Positions 63,801 through 64,000 of a DNA stretch of 64,000 nucleotides are shown here, piece after piece. Made by a program: the position numbers and the translations under genes. The stretch is from an uncultured Saprospiraceae bacterium. GTDB taxonomy: Bacteria > Bacteroidota > Bacteroidia > Chitinophagales > Saprospiraceae. How positions within the stretch are numbered: the first letter of the stretch is position 1; each line of letters starts with the position of its first letter. Location: NCBI GenBank assembly GCA_937928405.1, contig CALFWZ010000048.1, forward strand, positions 20,432-84,431. Reading direction: 5' to 3'. The notes under the pieces were generated by a model. The model was not told where the DNA came from and searched no databases. It worked only from the letters and a program-made list of their open reading frames with translations.

Positions 63801-64000
63801 AGAAAATCTAGATACGTTGGATTTTATAGCGGTCAAAATGGGAGATCTAAATGACAATGGTTCTGCACAACCGCTAACGGTTATCGGAGATACCCGCGAA
63901 GACTCACCGGAGGTAAATTTATTAGTGAAAGATCAACACTTAGAAAAAGGAACGGTAGTAGAGATTCCAATATATGCATCGAATTGGGAAGCCGTTGCTG
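60883..64000 (+). CDS. HYR-domain surface protein with dockerin and start of a cohesin-like unit, 3' end beyond window
   Basis: Open frame of 1039 codons running off the window. The TTG at 60883 gives a good signal peptide (PVLGLFLFLLIAIPVCLPAQ); no in-frame ATG precedes it. Residues ~30-860 are several HYR-like and Cys-rich beta units with refrains such as SHEITYTATDECGNSSTC and HQITYTASDGCGNTTTC. Near 860-880 a regulatory-like unit (SGKIAKENGGYVEGFWVYL) is followed by a dockerin type I pair (~878-935): NGVNTLDLVFLIRHLLE and INESKTISALDIISMRRAIL. A cohesin-like unit starts at the end (GTVVEIPIYASNWEAVA). It is likely exported by T9SS, but its sorting domain lies beyond the window. Confidence 0.85.
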   Translation, partial: MYLNSRQPVLGLFLFLLIAIPVCLPAQCTMICRSSLNLSLPADGASIITPDILLANPACNPTEFYVEIFDNQGNTLGDEITCDQVGQTLNAGVFHQVTGISCWTMISVSDYFKPQLICQDTLIACISDYSVAAIGSPVVTDNCEIASLTYTEDFTTRDCFYTNPVGDTITAELVRIWTATDVNGNTNSCTQFIYLKRSTVGEVIFPANRDDFGLPALDCSQDAQDLLLTGEPTIENLPLLTGGHCELIVSFTDQSIEFCGPGGYRILRNWRVVDYCTGNFKEHIQIIKVADKTAPEISCISDIQEFTDTYSCDAAVLLPTMPTTDDCSSVTITPSWAYGSGFGPFENIPVGSHEITYTATDECGNSSTCIVMLTVSDNIVPAMVCEGNTQVVLTSNGTANIEAIAFDDGSYDNCEIDRFEVSRDDQNYGAQLGFNCADVNMPVTVYLRAYDVHGNFNTCEIMVEVVDGIKPVIACPATVTIACKEDYEDLSVTGLPVVLDACGVDTFYYTDNVEINSCHVGRVVRTWTAVDINGNEKHCQQQIIIEDNTVFGVSFPSNYQSFECGADLSPVITGEPILTNHNCEEVSVVSNDIILPISAPACLRILREWTVVNWCEYDLNSGSTDGYYTYTQEIILSDTIAPEINCYRDTVIGVYSTNCGAAFVGLPIVVAQDCSDSISIENNSPYAFSSGEDASGNYPIGTHQITYTASDGCGNTTTCSVQITVEDAQAPNAYCVGSITLSIDNQGFVVVSPEMLDLGSYDNCTDSANLIFSVDRDTFTCADVGTQEVALSVTDENGNRSICTTTVIIQNNVAICPVTSVTLSGKIAKENGGYVEGFWVYLSGDKVDSVQTDGFGNYTFLEVPVGGDYEVKPYNNSKITNGVNTLDLVFLIRHLLEINTLDSPYRELAADINESKTISALDIISMRRAILVIDTLFSRTDSWKFVDAGFDFSNVSNPIRANYQEKFEILDLQENLDTLDFIAVKMGDLNDNGSAQPLTVIGDTREDSPEVNLLVKDQHLEKGTVVEIPIYASNWEAVA

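Overview
The window looks like chromosomal DNA of a Bacteroidota member, most likely of the Saprospiria (Lewinella/Saprospira-like). Signs seen directly are type IX secretion (T9SS) sorting domains of both type A and type B, a SprB-repeat adhesin followed by a PorP/SprF-like gene, candidate promoters with the Bacteroidota -7 pattern TAnnTTTG, and a short DUF2795-type protein. No rRNA, tRNA, CRISPR array or transposase was found.

Layout. 0-8.6 kb: the tail of a T9SS type B protein; a CHT1-like choline/sodium symporter; then thymidylate kinase, a hexapeptide acyltransferase, a METTL25-like methyltransferase and a phosphatidylcholine synthase; a small barrel-like protein; and an FG-GAP/VCBS T9SS cargo protein. 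8.6-12.6 kb: an AT-rich island holding a decayed TIR gene, an ABC ATPase with an N-terminal effector-associated-like domain, and a multi-span membrane protein. The island is bracketed by direct repeats that contain the 3' end of recQ. 12.6-28.5 kb: mostly housekeeping: recQ, a lineage-type helical protein, a SerB-SerA fusion, a carbohydrate-module/H1-like/HHH fusion, an NTF2-like protein, a lipoprotein, rhodanese, a PASTA protein, a tandem D-Ala-D-Ala ligase, a MATE exporter and DUF2795. 28.9-39.5 kb: an ECF sigma factor locus with a membrane/barrel protein and a large lipoprotein, then two big T9SS cargo proteins. 39.6-49.6 kb: a helical protein, a large outer-membrane-like protein, a secreted metallopeptidase and a NarL-type regulator. 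50.4-64 kb: a surface-adhesion locus with a cohesin-like protein, a 2687-residue adhesin (four cohesin-like modules plus about 25 SprB repeats), a PorP/SprF-like protein, and a HYR/dockerin protein cut by the window end.

How parts fit together. The choline symporter and phosphatidylcholine synthase suggest that external choline feeds phosphatidylcholine synthesis. The tandem ligase and PASTA gene overlap by 4 bases and form a cell-wall unit. The adhesin locus carries cohesin-like modules in two proteins and a dockerin in a third, next to the PorP/SprF partner, which suggests a surface-assembled complex exported by T9SS.

The strongest candidate for an undescribed system is the 9.5-12.4 kb island: effector-associated domain + ABC ATPase + membrane protein beside a TIR remnant, in a recQ-flanked accessory slot. 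All family calls are by eye from motifs; no database search was run.
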